From: Acidiphilium rubrum
GTDB lineage: Bacteria > Pseudomonadota > Alphaproteobacteria > Acetobacterales > Acetobacteraceae
Assembly: GCF_900156265.1 (NCBI RefSeq)
Contig: NZ_FTNE01000015.1
Location: 27,999 to 91,998 of the forward strand
Direction of reading: 5' to 3'
DNA length: 64,000 nt
The notes beneath the pieces are model-generated. The model ran no database searches and was not told where the DNA came from. It worked only from the letters and a program-made list of their open reading frames with translations. The position numbers and the translations under genes are program-made. Below are positions 9,336 to 18,398 of this stretch, one piece after another. Numbering within the stretch: the stretch's first letter is position 1; each line of letters begins with the position of its first letter.

Positions 9336-10064
9336 TCACTTCGCCGCCTTATGGGCGGCCGCTTCTTCGGCGCTACTGACACCGCCATGCGCGGCCGACC
9401 AGGCGACCGGGTTTTCCAGAAATTTGCGCACGCCGGTCAATGTCGCCTCGGGGAAGTAATCGCCGCCGCGGCAGGCCTCCAGCACATCCCACCAAGTGCA
9501 GAGGTGATGCAGCGAAATACCCATTTCTGCCAGCTTGTTCAGACTGCCGGGAAACACGCCGTAGAAAAATACGACGAACACATGATCACAGATCGCCCCT
9601 GCGTCGCGCAGCGCGTTGGCGAACTGGATTTTCGACCCGCCGTCCGTGGTCAAGTCTTCCACAAGCAGCGTATTCTTCCCCTCCGGCACATCACCCTCGA
9701 TCAGCGCATTCCGGCCGAACCCCTTTGGCTTCTTGCGGACATAGGCCATCGGTAATGCCATCCGGTCGGCAATCCAGGCCGCGTAGGGAATCCCCGCCGT
9801 CTCGCCGCCGGCAACTGCCTCGATCGTTTCGAATCCGATCTGCCGCGTCAGTTTTTCAACCGCCAGTTCGCAGATTTTTGCCCGCGCGCGTGGAAAATAG
9901 ATGATCTTGCGGCAATCGATATAGACCGGCGCCTTCCAGCCGGAGGTGAACGTGTAAGCCTCCTCTGGCCGAAAATTCACCGCCTTGATCTCCAGCAATA
10001 TCCGTGCGGCAGTCAATGCCGCATCCCGATCCCAGTCGCTCGCGTGACCCATGCTCGCAGCCAT
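9336..10064 (-). CDS. pyrE: Orotate phosphoribosyltransferase
   Basis: Transfers phosphoribose from PRPP to orotate to give OMP in pyrimidine synthesis. The protein is 242 residues from ATG 10064. The PRPP-binding loop VEDLTTDGGSK is near residues 135-145 (Glu136, Asp137), and other OPRT features are FTSGWKAPVYIDCRK and YVRKKPKGFGR. An upstream ATG (10118) would add 18 residues of low quality; MAASMGHASDWDRD is the more likely N-terminus. The C-terminal tail beyond residue ~215 is Ala/Glu-rich and not conserved. It is transcribed divergently from icd across a 138-base gap and converges with the TadG-like gene with no spacer. Confidence 0.95.
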   Translation of the reverse strand: MAASMGHASDWDRDAALTAARILLEIKAVNFRPEEAYTFTSGWKAPVYIDCRKIIYFPRARAKICELAVEKLTRQIGFETIEAVAGGETAGIPYAAWIADRMALPMAYVRKKPKGFGRNALIEGDVPEGKNTLLVEDLTTDGGSKIQFANALRDAGAICDHVFVVFFYGVFPGSLNKLAEMGISLHHLCTWWDVLEACRGGDYFPEATLTGVRKFLENPVAWSAAHGGVSSAEEAAAHKAAK

Positions 10065-10202
10065 ATCCAACCCTCCAAATCTGCGTCGTTGGTAAAACAC
10101 CCCTGATCTGCCGTCCACTGGCTTGCCCGCCCCTCAATCGGTGATAGAGAACGCCCATCGAATGATCCCATCGGCAGCCCAGGGCCGGGCAAGGAGCGAG
10201 AC

Positions 10203-11432
10203 ATGGCAAAGATCAAGGTAAAGAACCCGATCGTCGAGATGGACGGTGATGAAATGACCCGGATCATCTGGGGGTTCATCAAGGAAAAACTGATCCTCCC
10301 GTATCTCGATATCGATCTGAAATATTACGATCTCGGCATCGAGCATCGCGACGCGACGGATGACAAGGTGACGGTCGAGTCCGCCCATGCGACCAAGGAA
10401 TTCGGCGTCGCGGTCAAATGCGCCACCATCACGCCTGATGAAGCGCGCGTGGCGGAATTCGGCCTGAAGCAGATGTGGCGCAGCCCGAACGGCACGATCC
10501 GCAACATTCTCGACGGCACGATTTTCCGCGAGCCGATCATCTGCCGCAACGTCCCCCGCCTGGTGCCGCACTGGTCCGAGCCGATCGTGATCGGCCGTCA
10601 CGCCTACGGCGACATCTACCGCGCGGTCGAAACCAAGATCCCCGGGCCCGGCAAGGTACAGTTGTCGTATATCCCCGCCGATGGCGGCAAGCCGATGATC
10701 CTCGACGTGCATGATTTCAAGGGCCCCGGCGTCGCCATGGGCATGCACAATACCAAGGCCTCGATCGAAGGGTTCGCCCGCGCCAGCTTCAATTATGGCC
10801 TGCTGCGCAACTACCCGGTCTACCTCTCGACCAAAAACACGATTCTGAAAGCCTATGACGGCATGTTCAAGGACGTGTTCCAGGAGATCTTCGATGCCGA
10901 ATTCAAGGCTGAGTTCGACAAGCATGGCCTGACCTATGAACACCGCCTGATCGACGACATGGTCGCCTCCGCGCTGAAATGGAACGGTGGCTATCTATGG
11001 GCCTGCAAGAACTATGATGGCGACGTGCAGAGCGACATCGTCGCACAGGGGTTCGGCAGCCTTGGCCTGATGACATCGGTGCTGATGAGCCCGGATGGCA
11101 AGACGATCGAAAGCGAGGCCGCCCATGGCACCGTAACCCGGCACTATCGCGAGCACCAGAAAGGCCGGCCGACCAGCACCAATCCGATCGCCAGCATTTT
11201 CGCCTGGACGCGCGGACTCGCCTATCGCGGCAAGTTCGACGAGACACCGGATGTGACGGAATTTGCTGAAACGCTGGAGCGGGTTTGCGTTGAAACCGTG
11301 GAAGCCGGCTTCATGACGAAGGATCTGGCGAGCCTGATCAGCAAGGATCAGCCTTGGATGACCACTCAGGATTTCCTCGCAAAACTCGATGAAAACCTGC
11401 AAACGGCCATGGTTCATCGCAAAGCGGCATGA
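10203..11432 (+). CDS. icd: NADP-dependent isocitrate dehydrogenase
   Basis: Oxidatively decarboxylates isocitrate to 2-oxoglutarate with NADP in the TCA cycle. At 409 residues it belongs to the eukaryote-like class of NADP enzymes, starting [19 protein letters not shown]. The substrate loop [19 protein letters not shown] and the cofactor region [14 protein letters not shown] are intact. Acetic acid bacteria and rhizobia use this class rather than the E. coli type. ATG 10203 follows GGAGCGAGAC. It is a single gene; a luciferase-like gene follows after 55 bases, with no clear terminator seen between them. Confidence 0.97.
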   Translation: MAKIKVKNPIVEMDGDEMTRIIWGFIKEKLILPYLDIDLKYYDLGIEHRDATDDKVTVESAHATKEFGVAVKCATITPDEARVAEFGLKQMWRSPNGTIRNILDGTIFREPIICRNVPRLVPHWSEPIVIGRHAYGDIYRAVETKIPGPGKVQLSYIPADGGKPMILDVHDFKGPGVAMGMHNTKASIEGFARASFNYGLLRNYPVYLSTKNTILKAYDGMFKDVFQEIFDAEFKAEFDKHGLTYEHRLIDDMVASALKWNGGYLWACKNYDGDVQSDIVAQGFGSLGLMTSVLMSPDGKTIESEAAHGTVTRHYREHQKGRPTSTNPIASIFAWTRGLAYRGKFDETPDVTEFAETLERVCVETVEAGFMTKDLASLISKDQPWMTTQDFLAKLDENLQTAMVHRKAA

Positions 11433-11487
11433 GGCTTATACATTTTTATGCCTGACAGCGGGACGGACTCCGGCCTATGTGTAAGAT

Positions 11488-12498
11488 ATGAGTCCGATCC
11501 CGTTTTCCGTCCTCGACCTCGCCCCGGTCCCTGAAGGGTCAACCGCGGGCGATGCCCTGCGCAACAGCGCAGACCTCGCCGGTCACGCCGAGCGGCTGGG
11601 TTTTAACCGCTATTGGCTGGCCGAGCACCACAACATGCCGGGTATCGCCAGTGCGGCCACCGCGGTGGTCATCGCGCATGTTGCCGCGGCCACCAGCACC
11701 ATCCGCGTCGGCTCGGGCGGCGTCATGTTGCCGAACCATGCACCGCTGGTGATTGCCGAGCAGTTCGGCACGCTGGCCGCCCTGCATCCCGGCCGAATCG
11801 ATTTAGGCCTCGGGCGCGCGCCCGGAACCGACCAGCGCACGGCGCGCGCCCTGCGGCGCGACCTCGCTGGCAGCGAAACCAGGTTCGCCGATGACGTAAT
11901 CGAGCTGCAAAGCTATTTCCGCCCTGCCCCGCCCGACCAAGCCGTGCGCGCGGTGCCGGGCGCCGGGCTCGATGTGCCGATTTGGCTGCTCGGATCATCG
12001 ACCTACAGTGCTGAACTCGCGGCGGCACTCGGCTTGCCGTTTGCGTTCGCCTCGCATTTCGCGCCCGATTTGCTGCGCCAGGCGCTGCAGATTTATCGCA
12101 CGCGCTTTCAGCCCTCTGCCCAGTTGGCGCGGCCTTACGCGATGCTGGGCCTGAATGTGATCGCCGCTGAAACCGATGCACGGGCAGCCCATCTCTTCAC
12201 ATCGTTGCAACAGGCTTTCATCAACCTGCGTCGCGGCCGTCCTGGAAAGTTGCCCGCCCCCGCCATGATGCAGGACATCTGGTCCCCGATGGAGAAAGCC
12301 CAACTCGACCACGCGCTGGTTCACTCCATCGTCGGTGCGCCGGACACGATCAGCACGGGTCTCGACCGGTTTATCGCCGAATTCCGTCCCGATGAATTGA
12401 TGATCACTGCGCAGATCCACGATCATGGCGCACGACGTCGCAGTTATGAAATCGTTAGCGAAGTAGCCATTACACGTAAACAGTGCATTGCTGCCTGA
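11488..12498 (+). CDS. LLM-class flavin-dependent oxidoreductase (MsnO8-type)
   Basis: Predicted FMN- or F420-using monooxygenase of the bacterial luciferase fold, 336 residues. N-terminal [11 protein letters not shown] and the motif [17 protein letters not shown] define the MsnO8/luciferase-like subgroup. [25 protein letters not shown] is the conserved flavin-binding stretch and the C-terminus carries the [15 protein letters not shown] repeat-like helix. The length is typical. It is followed by an AT-rich 100-base stretch and then the sigma-54-type promoter of the PEP-CTERM gene. Substrate is unknown; the family is firm. Confidence 0.88.
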   Translation: MSPIPFSVLDLAPVPEGSTAGDALRNSADLAGHAERLGFNRYWLAEHHNMPGIASAATAVVIAHVAAATSTIRVGSGGVMLPNHAPLVIAEQFGTLAALHPGRIDLGLGRAPGTDQRTARALRRDLAGSETRFADDVIELQSYFRPAPPDQAVRAVPGAGLDVPIWLLGSSTYSAELAAALGLPFAFASHFAPDLLRQALQIYRTRFQPSAQLARPYAMLGLNVIAAETDARAAHLFTSLQQAFINLRRGRPGKLPAPAMMQDIWSPMEKAQLDHALVHSIVGAPDTISTGLDRFIAEFRPDELMITAQIHDHGARRRSYEIVSEVAITRKQCIAA

Positions 12499-12600
12499 AG
12501 TTTACAATTGTCAATTGAATGAAGACGATTTCCTATCGGAGTCTTTTACATATCACTAGTTGAGATGCCACAAATACTTGAAATTCTCGATTGTTTTATA

Positions 12601-12616
12601 TGGCACGTTTTGTGCA
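12601..12616 (+). promoter_or_regulatory. Sigma-54 (-24/-12) promoter of the broken PEP-CTERM gene
   Basis: TGGCAC, five bases, then GTGCA matches the consensus TGGCACN5TTGCW except for the first T of the -12 box. The GG and GC pairs have the correct spacing. It lies 80 bases upstream of ATG 12696 in AT-rich DNA, leaving an untranslated leader of about 65 bases. The other PEP-CTERM gene in this window has the same element, without mismatch, which strengthens the call. Confidence 0.7.
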
Positions 12617-12695
12617 GCGACTTTCATGCGCTCCGGGCTGAGTGCGCGGTGATTTCATAGGCGACGCATCTTTCTCATTGTGTGCGGGAATTGAC

Positions 12696-13052
12696 ATGAC
12701 TAGATCTCGAAACCTGCTTTTGGCCGGTGCGGTCGTTGCCGTTGGGATCACGGCAGTCGCCCAGGCAGGCATTTATTCGTTTTCTGTTACCGAGGGCCTG
12801 ACAAATGGTGGTATCGCGGTTTACGAGAATGGCTCCGCTATCGGCACGACGACCACAGGACCAACGAGTGCCGTCATCGAGTCAGTTGTCGTCCCGACGA
12901 CGGGCGATATCACGCTTTAATACACCCGGCAAAACGGCTCGCCGTCGATCCTCGACGTGAACGTGCCCGAGTCAGGCTCGCTCGCCCTGCTCGGTACTGG
13001 TCTGCTGGGCCTCGGCCTGATCGCGCGTCGCCGGCACAACAAATCGGTCTGA
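12696..13052 (+). pseudogene. PEP-CTERM surface protein interrupted by an in-frame TAA
   Basis: Reading from ATG 12696 gives a signal peptide (RSRNLLLAGAVVAVGITAVA, cleavage after AQA) and a short Thr/Ser-rich domain, then stops at TAA 12918-12920, codon 75. The same frame continues without another stop for 43 codons and encodes a full PEP-CTERM sorting signal: VPESGSLALLGTGLLG, hydrophobic stretch, then the Arg cluster ARRRH, ending at TGA 13050. The joined product would be 118 residues. As written, only an unsorted 74-residue secreted peptide is made. The promoter and the terminator at 13076 are intact, so decay looks recent. Sequencing error or readthrough are alternatives. Confidence 0.8.
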
Positions 13053-13075
13053 TCCAAGCGATCGAACCGATAGGG

Positions 13076-13105
13076 AACGGCCCCGCTCAGGCAGGGCCGT
13101 TTTTT
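13076..13105 (+). terminator. Intrinsic terminator between convergent genes
   Basis: Eight-base stem AACGGCCC / GGGCCGTT around a 10-base loop, followed by TTTT. It sits 23 bases after the PEP-CTERM reading frame and directly before the stop of the convergent efflux gene. On the minus strand the stem is preceded by the complementary A-run, so it is strongest for the plus strand but may act in both directions. Confidence 0.8.
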
Positions 13106-13106
13106 G

Positions 13107-14672
13107 TCAGCCCGGCGCCGCCGGATAGGTTGTCTCCCACCCGCCACCCAACGCCTGATACAGCTTGACCAGATCGGTCGAAACCTGAGCCAGGCTCTCG
13201 GCCTCGGATTGGCTCGCCGCCAATTCGCTCTGCTGCGCCGTCAACACCTGCAGGTAATCGGCCAGGCCCTCCCGGTAGCGCTCCTGCGCCAAGCCAAGCG
13301 CGCGCTGGCTCTCCGCCACATCGGTCTTCAACGCCGCGAAGGTGTTCTGTTCCTGATCATACGCAGTCAGCGCATTATCGACCTGATGGAACGCCGTGAG
13401 CACGGTCTTGGCGTAATCGATCGCGGCAGCCTTCTGCTCGGCGGTGCGCAGATGCAACTGGCCGTTCAGCTTGCCACCCTCGAACAGCGGCAGGGTAATC
13501 TGCGGCCCGATCGCATAGGTCACCGCCGCCAATTGGTTGAGGTTGGAGAATTGCAGCGCCTGCAGCGAAACCGAGCCGGAGAGCGAGACATCCGGAAAGA
13601 AATCCGCCTTGGCGACGCCGATTTCCGCGGTCGCCTCATGCAGCTTGGCCGAAGCCTCGCGCACGTCCGGCCGGCGCTGCAACAACGCGGAGGGCAGGCC
13701 GATCGGCACCACCGGCGGCACCGCAGGCACCGGTGCCGCGGTGATCAATTCCGCGCGCAACGCCTCCGGGCCGCGCCCAAGCAGCAGGCTCAACTGGTTG
13801 ATATCCGCATCGATCGCGGTTTCGAGCGCGGGCAGTTTCGACCGGATCGAGGCCGCCTGCGCCCGGGCATCCGCAACATCGAGCGCATTGGCAAGCCCGG
13901 CCTGCGCGCGCTGACCGGTCAGGCCCGCGATATGGTCAGCACTCTTCAAATTGTCTTTCGTGATTTGCAGCACGGTCTGTTCGGCACGCAGATTGACATA
14001 GGTCTGCGCAACCTCGGCCTCGGTATTCAGCAGCACGGCGCGGCGCGCATCGCGGGAGGCCTGCACGGCGGCGAGCGAGGCTTCAACTGCGCGGCGGTTC
14101 TTGCCCCACAGGTCGAAATCGAAAACCGAGGAAAACCCGTACTGAAACAGGTTGAACGGCTGGATCGCCGAACCCGGAATGCCGCCGCCGCCGATCGAAC
14201 TTGCAGATCCGCCAGCGGTCGAGCCGGCATTGGTGCTCGTGCTGGTGTTGGAACCCGAACCGCTGAGGGCGGTAAACACGCCCTTCTTGCTCGGCCCCTC
14301 ACGCGTCAGTGAACCGGCAAAATTCAGGTTGGGATAGAGCGTCGCCCCTTCGATCTGCGCCTGCGCCTGCGCCTCGGCCAGCCGCTGGGTTGCAATCCGC
14401 ACGTCCAGATTCTGTTGGATTGCCTGGGTCTCCAGGCTGGTCAGCGCGGGATCGCCGAAGCTCTGCCACCATGCGAGATCGACCTTCCCTTGGCTGACAC
14501 CGTTGGGCGCGGTAATCGCCGGCCGATTGTCGAGAAACGATGCGGCGGTGTGCGGATGGGGATTATGGAAATTCGGCCCCAACTCACAGCCACCGAGCGT
14601 CGATGCGGCGAGCAGCCCCGCCCCCAGGGCCGTTCCCCATCGCAACCGGTGACGGAAAGATTCAAACCTCAT
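13107..14672 (-). CDS. Efflux outer-membrane lipoprotein (NodT/OprM type)
   Basis: TolC-like outer-membrane channel, 521 residues from ATG 14672. The signal peptide ends in lipobox LGGC with the lipidated Cys29, and CELGPNFHNPH is the typical start of NodT-family proteins. Two outer-membrane efflux domains follow (about 75-285 and 295-500), with TEAEVAQTYVNLRAEQ in the first and RRPDVREASAKLHEATAEIGVAKADFFP in the second. The start overlaps the MFS stop by 11 bases, with AAAGGAGTGT as ribosome-binding site. It is the last gene of an emrA-emrB-omf operon and forms the outer-membrane exit of a tripartite pump. Confidence 0.92.
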   Translation of the reverse strand: MRFESFRHRLRWGTALGAGLLAASTLGGCELGPNFHNPHPHTAASFLDNRPAITAPNGVSQGKVDLAWWQSFGDPALTSLETQAIQQNLDVRIATQRLAEAQAQAQIEGATLYPNLNFAGSLTREGPSKKGVFTALSGSGSNTSTSTNAGSTAGGSASSIGGGGIPGSAIQPFNLFQYGFSSVFDFDLWGKNRRAVEASLAAVQASRDARRAVLLNTEAEVAQTYVNLRAEQTVLQITKDNLKSADHIAGLTGQRAQAGLANALDVADARAQAASIRSKLPALETAIDADINQLSLLLGRGPEALRAELITAAPVPAVPPVVPIGLPSALLQRRPDVREASAKLHEATAEIGVAKADFFPDVSLSGSVSLQALQFSNLNQLAAVTYAIGPQITLPLFEGGKLNGQLHLRTAEQKAAAIDYAKTVLTAFHQVDNALTAYDQEQNTFAALKTDVAESQRALGLAQERYREGLADYLQVLTAQQSELAASQSEAESLAQVSTDLVKLYQALGGGWETTYPAAPG

Positions 14673-16227
14673 ACGACACTCCTTTCGCAGGCCCCTTGCC
14701 ACGGCCGGCCTTGGCGGGCGCGCCGAGCAACAGAATGATCGGCCAGATCAGCAACGCGACCAGGCCGAGACTATGGAACAAATCGAGATAGCTCATAAAT
14801 GCTGCCTCATGTTGCACGGCAGCAGTGACCTGGGGAAGTGTCTGGCCGTGCAGGCTGACATACGGTGTGATCGCATCGGCGATCCTGGCATGATGAAACT
14901 GGGTGCGGATCGCGAGCATCGTCGTGACGTAGGAAATGCCGATGCTGCCGCCGATGTTGCGGACCTGGTTGATGATCGCCGAGGCATCGCCATTGCGCGC
15001 CGGCGGCACGCCGACATAGGACAGCGCCGAGATCGGAATGAACAGGAACGGCAGCGCGATCACCTGCAGCACGCGGTCGAGCGAAATAGTGTAAAAGGAA
15101 ACATCGGGTGCCAGATGCGATTGCAGCATGAGCGCGATGCCGGTTTCCACCAATCCGCCGATCAGCAACACCTTGGCCGAAATGAACCGCCCGGTCACGA
15201 TGCCGGCCACCGGCATCAACCCGATCGTCGCCAAACCGCCGAGCGCCAGCGCAAAACCTGACGTTTGGGATGAGTAGCCCAGCAATGTCTGCGTCAGTTG
15301 TGGCAGCAATTGCGTGGTGCTGAGCAAGATGAATCCGATCACGAACATGATGATGCAGGAGATCGAGAAATTGCGGTATTTGAACATCCGCACGTTTACC
15401 ACCGGCTCGGGGTGCCCCCATTCCCACACGCCGAGCGTGACCAGCGAGACGGTCCAGACCACGAATAATTCGCAGATGAAGGTGGAACCGAAACCATCAT
15501 CGAGCGAGAATTTGTCGAGAAATATCTGCAACGCGCCGAAGCCGGTGGCGACCAGAATGAGCCCGAACCAGTCGAACCGCAGCTTCGCCGCCAGTCGCGC
15601 CGCGCGCTCGCGCACCAGCACGGCGGGTTCGTTGACGAAAATAGCGATCAAGGTGAATGCGATCAGCCCGACCGGCAGGTTGATCAAAAACACCCAGTGC
15701 CATGACAGATGATCGGTCAGCCAACCACCGAGAATCGGACCCGTCGCGGGGGCGACAATGATAACCACGCCATAGACCGCAAACACCTGCGCGCGTTTTT
15801 CGATCGGGAAGGTGTCGGCAAACATCGACTGCGTGATCGGTTGTAACCCACCGCCGCCCAGCCCCTGCAACACGCGCGCCACGATCAGCATGGTCAGCGA
15901 GGTTGAAAACGCGCAAAGCACCGAGCTTGCCGTGAACAGCGCAATACAGATCAAAAACAAGCGCTTGCGCCCGAGCACCGCGGCGAGCCAGCCGGTGATC
16001 GGCAGGATCATGCTGTTCGACACCAGATAGGAGGTGAGCACCCAGGTGCTTTCCTCTGGACTGACCGCGAGCGAGCCGGCGATATGGGTCAGGGCGACGT
16101 TGGCGATGGTGGTATCCAGCACCTCCATGAAGGGTGCCAGCGCGATCATCGCAACGATCAGCCACGGGTTGTAAACACCGGCCGCCGAGCGCGGCAGAGC
16201 CGGCCGGCTGGCATAGAGAAAACTCAT
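14662..16227 (-). CDS. emrB: DHA2-family MFS multidrug transporter (EmrB-like)
   Basis: Proton-driven drug exporter of the inner membrane, 521 residues with 14 predicted helices. Diagnostic motifs are MEVLDTTIANVALTHIAGSL in helix 1 (DHA2 motif D1), VLGRKRLFLICIALF (motif A) and VYGVVIIVAPATGPILGG (motif C, antiporters). The gene overlaps the HlyD-type gene upstream by 4 bases and the outer-membrane gene downstream by 11. With those it should form an EmrAB-TolC-like complex that exports hydrophobic acids or uncouplers. Gene symbol is by family resemblance; substrate not known. Confidence 0.93.
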   Translation of the reverse strand: MSFLYASRPALPRSAAGVYNPWLIVAMIALAPFMEVLDTTIANVALTHIAGSLAVSPEESTWVLTSYLVSNSMILPITGWLAAVLGRKRLFLICIALFTASSVLCAFSTSLTMLIVARVLQGLGGGGLQPITQSMFADTFPIEKRAQVFAVYGVVIIVAPATGPILGGWLTDHLSWHWVFLINLPVGLIAFTLIAIFVNEPAVLVRERAARLAAKLRFDWFGLILVATGFGALQIFLDKFSLDDGFGSTFICELFVVWTVSLVTLGVWEWGHPEPVVNVRMFKYRNFSISCIIMFVIGFILLSTTQLLPQLTQTLLGYSSQTSGFALALGGLATIGLMPVAGIVTGRFISAKVLLIGGLVETGIALMLQSHLAPDVSFYTISLDRVLQVIALPFLFIPISALSYVGVPPARNGDASAIINQVRNIGGSIGISYVTTMLAIRTQFHHARIADAITPYVSLHGQTLPQVTAAVQHEAAFMSYLDLFHSLGLVALLIWPIILLLGAPAKAGRGKGPAKGVSYEV

Positions 16228-17270
16228 TTGGGACGAATACGGATATACGGTTCGGCCGACATGCCAGGCGCAATCGCGTAATGCGCCAACCGCTTGTCAT
16301 CGAAACTGATCCGTACCGGCACGCGCTGGACGATCTTGACGTAATTGCCCGTCGCGTTCTCCGCCGGCAGCAGCGAGAACACGCTGCCTGTGCCGCGCTG
16401 GATGCTGGTGACCACAGCATGAAACCCGATGCCCGGCACTGCGTCGAGATAGACCCGGACATGCTGGCCCGGCCTGATCCGGCCCAGTTCGGTCTCCTTG
16501 TAGTTCGCGGTCACCCAGAAGCGGTCACCCACCAGCGCCATCAGACCGTTTCCGGGCGAAACCACATTACCGGTCCGCACCGTGCGTTCGGCAATGAACC
16601 CGGCGGCGGGCGCGCGAATAATGGTGTAGCCTATCTGCAATTTGGCGTTCTCGACCCCGACATCCGCCGCCCGCAGCGCGGCCTGGGCGGCGACCAGCCC
16701 CGCCTTGGCGCCGGTGACCTGTTGTTGCGCCGCGTCGACCTTGGCTTGCGCGGCCTGGAGTGCGGCATTGGCGGCATCCAGATTGGTTCTGGTGATCGCC
16801 TGCGGGTCGACCCGGCGGTAGCGCGCGGCATCCTGGCGCGCCTTGAGCAGATTGGCCTGAGCGACCTCGACATTCGCGGCCGCCTGCGCGACATCCGCCC
16901 GCCTGGTGCCGACATCGGCTTCAGCCTGAGCGCGCTTGGCTAGCGCGCGGTCGACCGCGACGCGTTCGGTCCCGGAATCGAGCACGACAAGGACCTGCCC
17001 CTTTTCAACATGTTCGTTCTGATGGACCGGCACGGACTCGACTTGCCCCGAGATCCGCGCGGCGATTCGATGAATCGGCCCATCGACCTGGGCATCATCG
17101 GTCGTTGCGAAATTGCGCGCGTGCAACCAATAGATCACGCCGGCACCGACCAGCACGAGCAGCACCAGCGCCAGGATCAGGAAGGGCCGGCGACTGCGCC
17201 CGCGTTGCGGTGCATCAGCCGGCGTTGCGGTCTCTCGCGCAGCCGCCGGCTGCTCACTGATGCCATCCAT
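16224..17270 (-). CDS. emrA: HlyD-family membrane fusion protein (EmrA-like)
   Basis: Periplasmic adaptor that links the MFS pump to the outer-membrane channel, 348 residues. It has a cytoplasmic N-terminal tail, one membrane helix (about 29-50, LILALVLLVLVGAGVIYWLH), a biotinyl-lipoyl-like half (DAQVDGPIHRIAARISGQV), a long Ala/Gln-rich coiled-coil hairpin (about 105-215), and a barrel domain with FWVTANYKETELGRIRPGQ, typical of EmrA. It is the first gene of the efflux operon. The upstream intergenic region carries two or three palindromes that could be repressor sites, but no regulator gene is present here. Confidence 0.93.
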   Translation of the reverse strand: MDGISEQPAAARETATPADAPQRGRSRRPFLILALVLLVLVGAGVIYWLHARNFATTDDAQVDGPIHRIAARISGQVESVPVHQNEHVEKGQVLVVLDSGTERVAVDRALAKRAQAEADVGTRRADVAQAAANVEVAQANLLKARQDAARYRRVDPQAITRTNLDAANAALQAAQAKVDAAQQQVTGAKAGLVAAQAALRAADVGVENAKLQIGYTIIRAPAAGFIAERTVRTGNVVSPGNGLMALVGDRFWVTANYKETELGRIRPGQHVRVYLDAVPGIGFHAVVTSIQRGTGSVFSLLPAENATGNYVKIVQRVPVRISFDDKRLAHYAIAPGMSAEPYIRIRPK

Positions 17271-17368
17271 TGGAGTTCGACCTCGTCCCTACCTGCTCCA
17301 GGCAATTAGGTCATGAAGTCGCGCGATAACGCAAGGGAGGCACGTTTCCGTGACGCATCAAGCTTATC

Positions 17369-17382
17369 TGAACGATTGTTCA
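17369..17382. promoter_or_regulatory. Candidate TetR-type operator upstream of emrA
   Basis: Perfect inverted repeat TGAAC-GATT-GTTCA located ~100 bases upstream of the emrA start. Efflux operons of this kind are commonly controlled by TetR or MarR repressors binding such sites. No regulator gene is encoded in the window, so this is inference from symmetry and position only. Confidence 0.45.
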
Positions 17383-17419
17383 TAAATTTGAGCGCACGAT
17401 GCGGATTCGCCTTGCCAAG

Positions 17420-17433
17420 TGAAACCGTTTACA
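17420..17433. promoter_or_regulatory. LacI/GalR-type operator-like palindrome
   Basis: TGAAACCGTTTACA fits the general LacI/GalR operator pattern TGWAANCGNTNWCA at every defined position. It lies between divergent emrA and the unknown gene at 17490. Twelve of its bases recur upstream of the Hint-domain gene at 63115-63128. A second small inverted repeat, CTACC-TAA-GGTAG, follows at 17439-17451. Confidence 0.4.
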
Positions 17434-17489
17434 GAATACTACCTAAGGTAGCACAACCACCTTGGCTCGATTAGAAATGGATCAAAATA

Positions 17490-18398
17490 ATGGGTTTTCA
17501 GACACTCGACGGCTTCGTACGCGAACGCATCCGGGCCTGGCCGCAAACCCCCCCTGGCCTCGAGGCCGCCGACGCAAGGGGTCATGGCGTCTGGCTGAAA
17601 GCCCGACCGGGACCGGCTTCGGAAAATGATGCACCTTCCCTGAAAATTCCCGGTGCTGCGCGCATGCGCACCTTTCCGGACGGGCTGTGGCTCTGGTTCG
17701 GCGGCACGGCGGCTGACCCGTTCGTCGATATTTTCGCAATCGAAGTGTGTGGCAGCCTGCAGAATCTGCTCGACAAACGATCCCGCTACACGCCGAGCCT
17801 TCATTCGCTGCTGATTTCCTGCCCGGCGGTTTGGCTGAAACGCGCGGTTGCGGAGCAGGACGATATCCCGCGCTGGCGCACCATCGGCCTGTTCGAGCGC
17901 GAACCGGAAACCACGGTCGCTCTGCCGGTGCGCGACATGCGGGTGCTCTACGCGCTGAAACCGCGCCAATTCGACGAGTTCGCCGCGCATAACATTGCCC
18001 ATGCGCATGAATTATTTGCGCCGATCGATGTTCTGATCGATGAAGCCGGCTGGCAAGCGCCCGCGCTACGGCAGTTTCTGTTCCACGCCGCCCGGCGCGC
18101 CAATTTCTGGGATAAGGCGGCCTACACCTGCAATGAACCCTGGCGCGGCAACCCGGCACCCGGCGTGCTCGACGGCAAGCCGAGCCCGGTCCGGCCAATC
18201 GGAGATTATCCCATCAACACCAAACCCGATCATACGATCAAGCGCCTCGGGCGCATTGACCGTCCACGGCAGAACAAGGAGGCCGAGCGACTGGGCCTCA
18301 CGGACATCGGCCTCCTCGAGGGTCGCATGAAACGGCGCCCAGCACGCAGCCCCCGTCGCGGCGACGGCCTGGATTATCTTGCCGTCGAATGCGCCTAG
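17490..18398 (+). CDS. Hypothetical protein, 3' end antisense to the GDPD gene
   Basis: 302 residues, no family recognised. The first ~200 residues look like a real globular protein (SKIP-free, mixed hydrophobic blocks such as TFPDGLWLWFGGTAADPFVD and SLHSLLISCPAVWLKRA), with no signal peptide or membrane helix. The last ~110 codons (18066-18398) are antisense to the C-terminal third of the glycerophosphodiesterase gene and have low-complexity, basic composition (PRQNKEAER, RRPARSPRRG), as expected of a shadow frame. The natural end may therefore have been near 18100 and the stop lost. No ribosome-binding site is evident before ATG 17490. Divergent from the efflux operon. Confidence 0.55.
   Translation: MGFQTLDGFVRERIRAWPQTPPGLEAADARGHGVWLKARPGPASENDAPSLKIPGAARMRTFPDGLWLWFGGTAADPFVDIFAIEVCGSLQNLLDKRSRYTPSLHSLLISCPAVWLKRAVAEQDDIPRWRTIGLFEREPETTVALPVRDMRVLYALKPRQFDEFAAHNIAHAHELFAPIDVLIDEAGWQAPALRQFLFHAARRANFWDKAAYTCNEPWRGNPAPGVLDGKPSPVRPIGDYPINTKPDHTIKRLGRIDRPRQNKEAERLGLTDIGLLEGRMKRRPARSPRRGDGLDYLAVECA

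Noticed and set aside
12500..12550. Shared TTTACA enhancer motif upstream of both PEP-CTERM promoters
   Set aside because: The hexamer occurs at 12501, 12544 and 57304 but at different distances and without longer similarity; not enough to claim an activator site.
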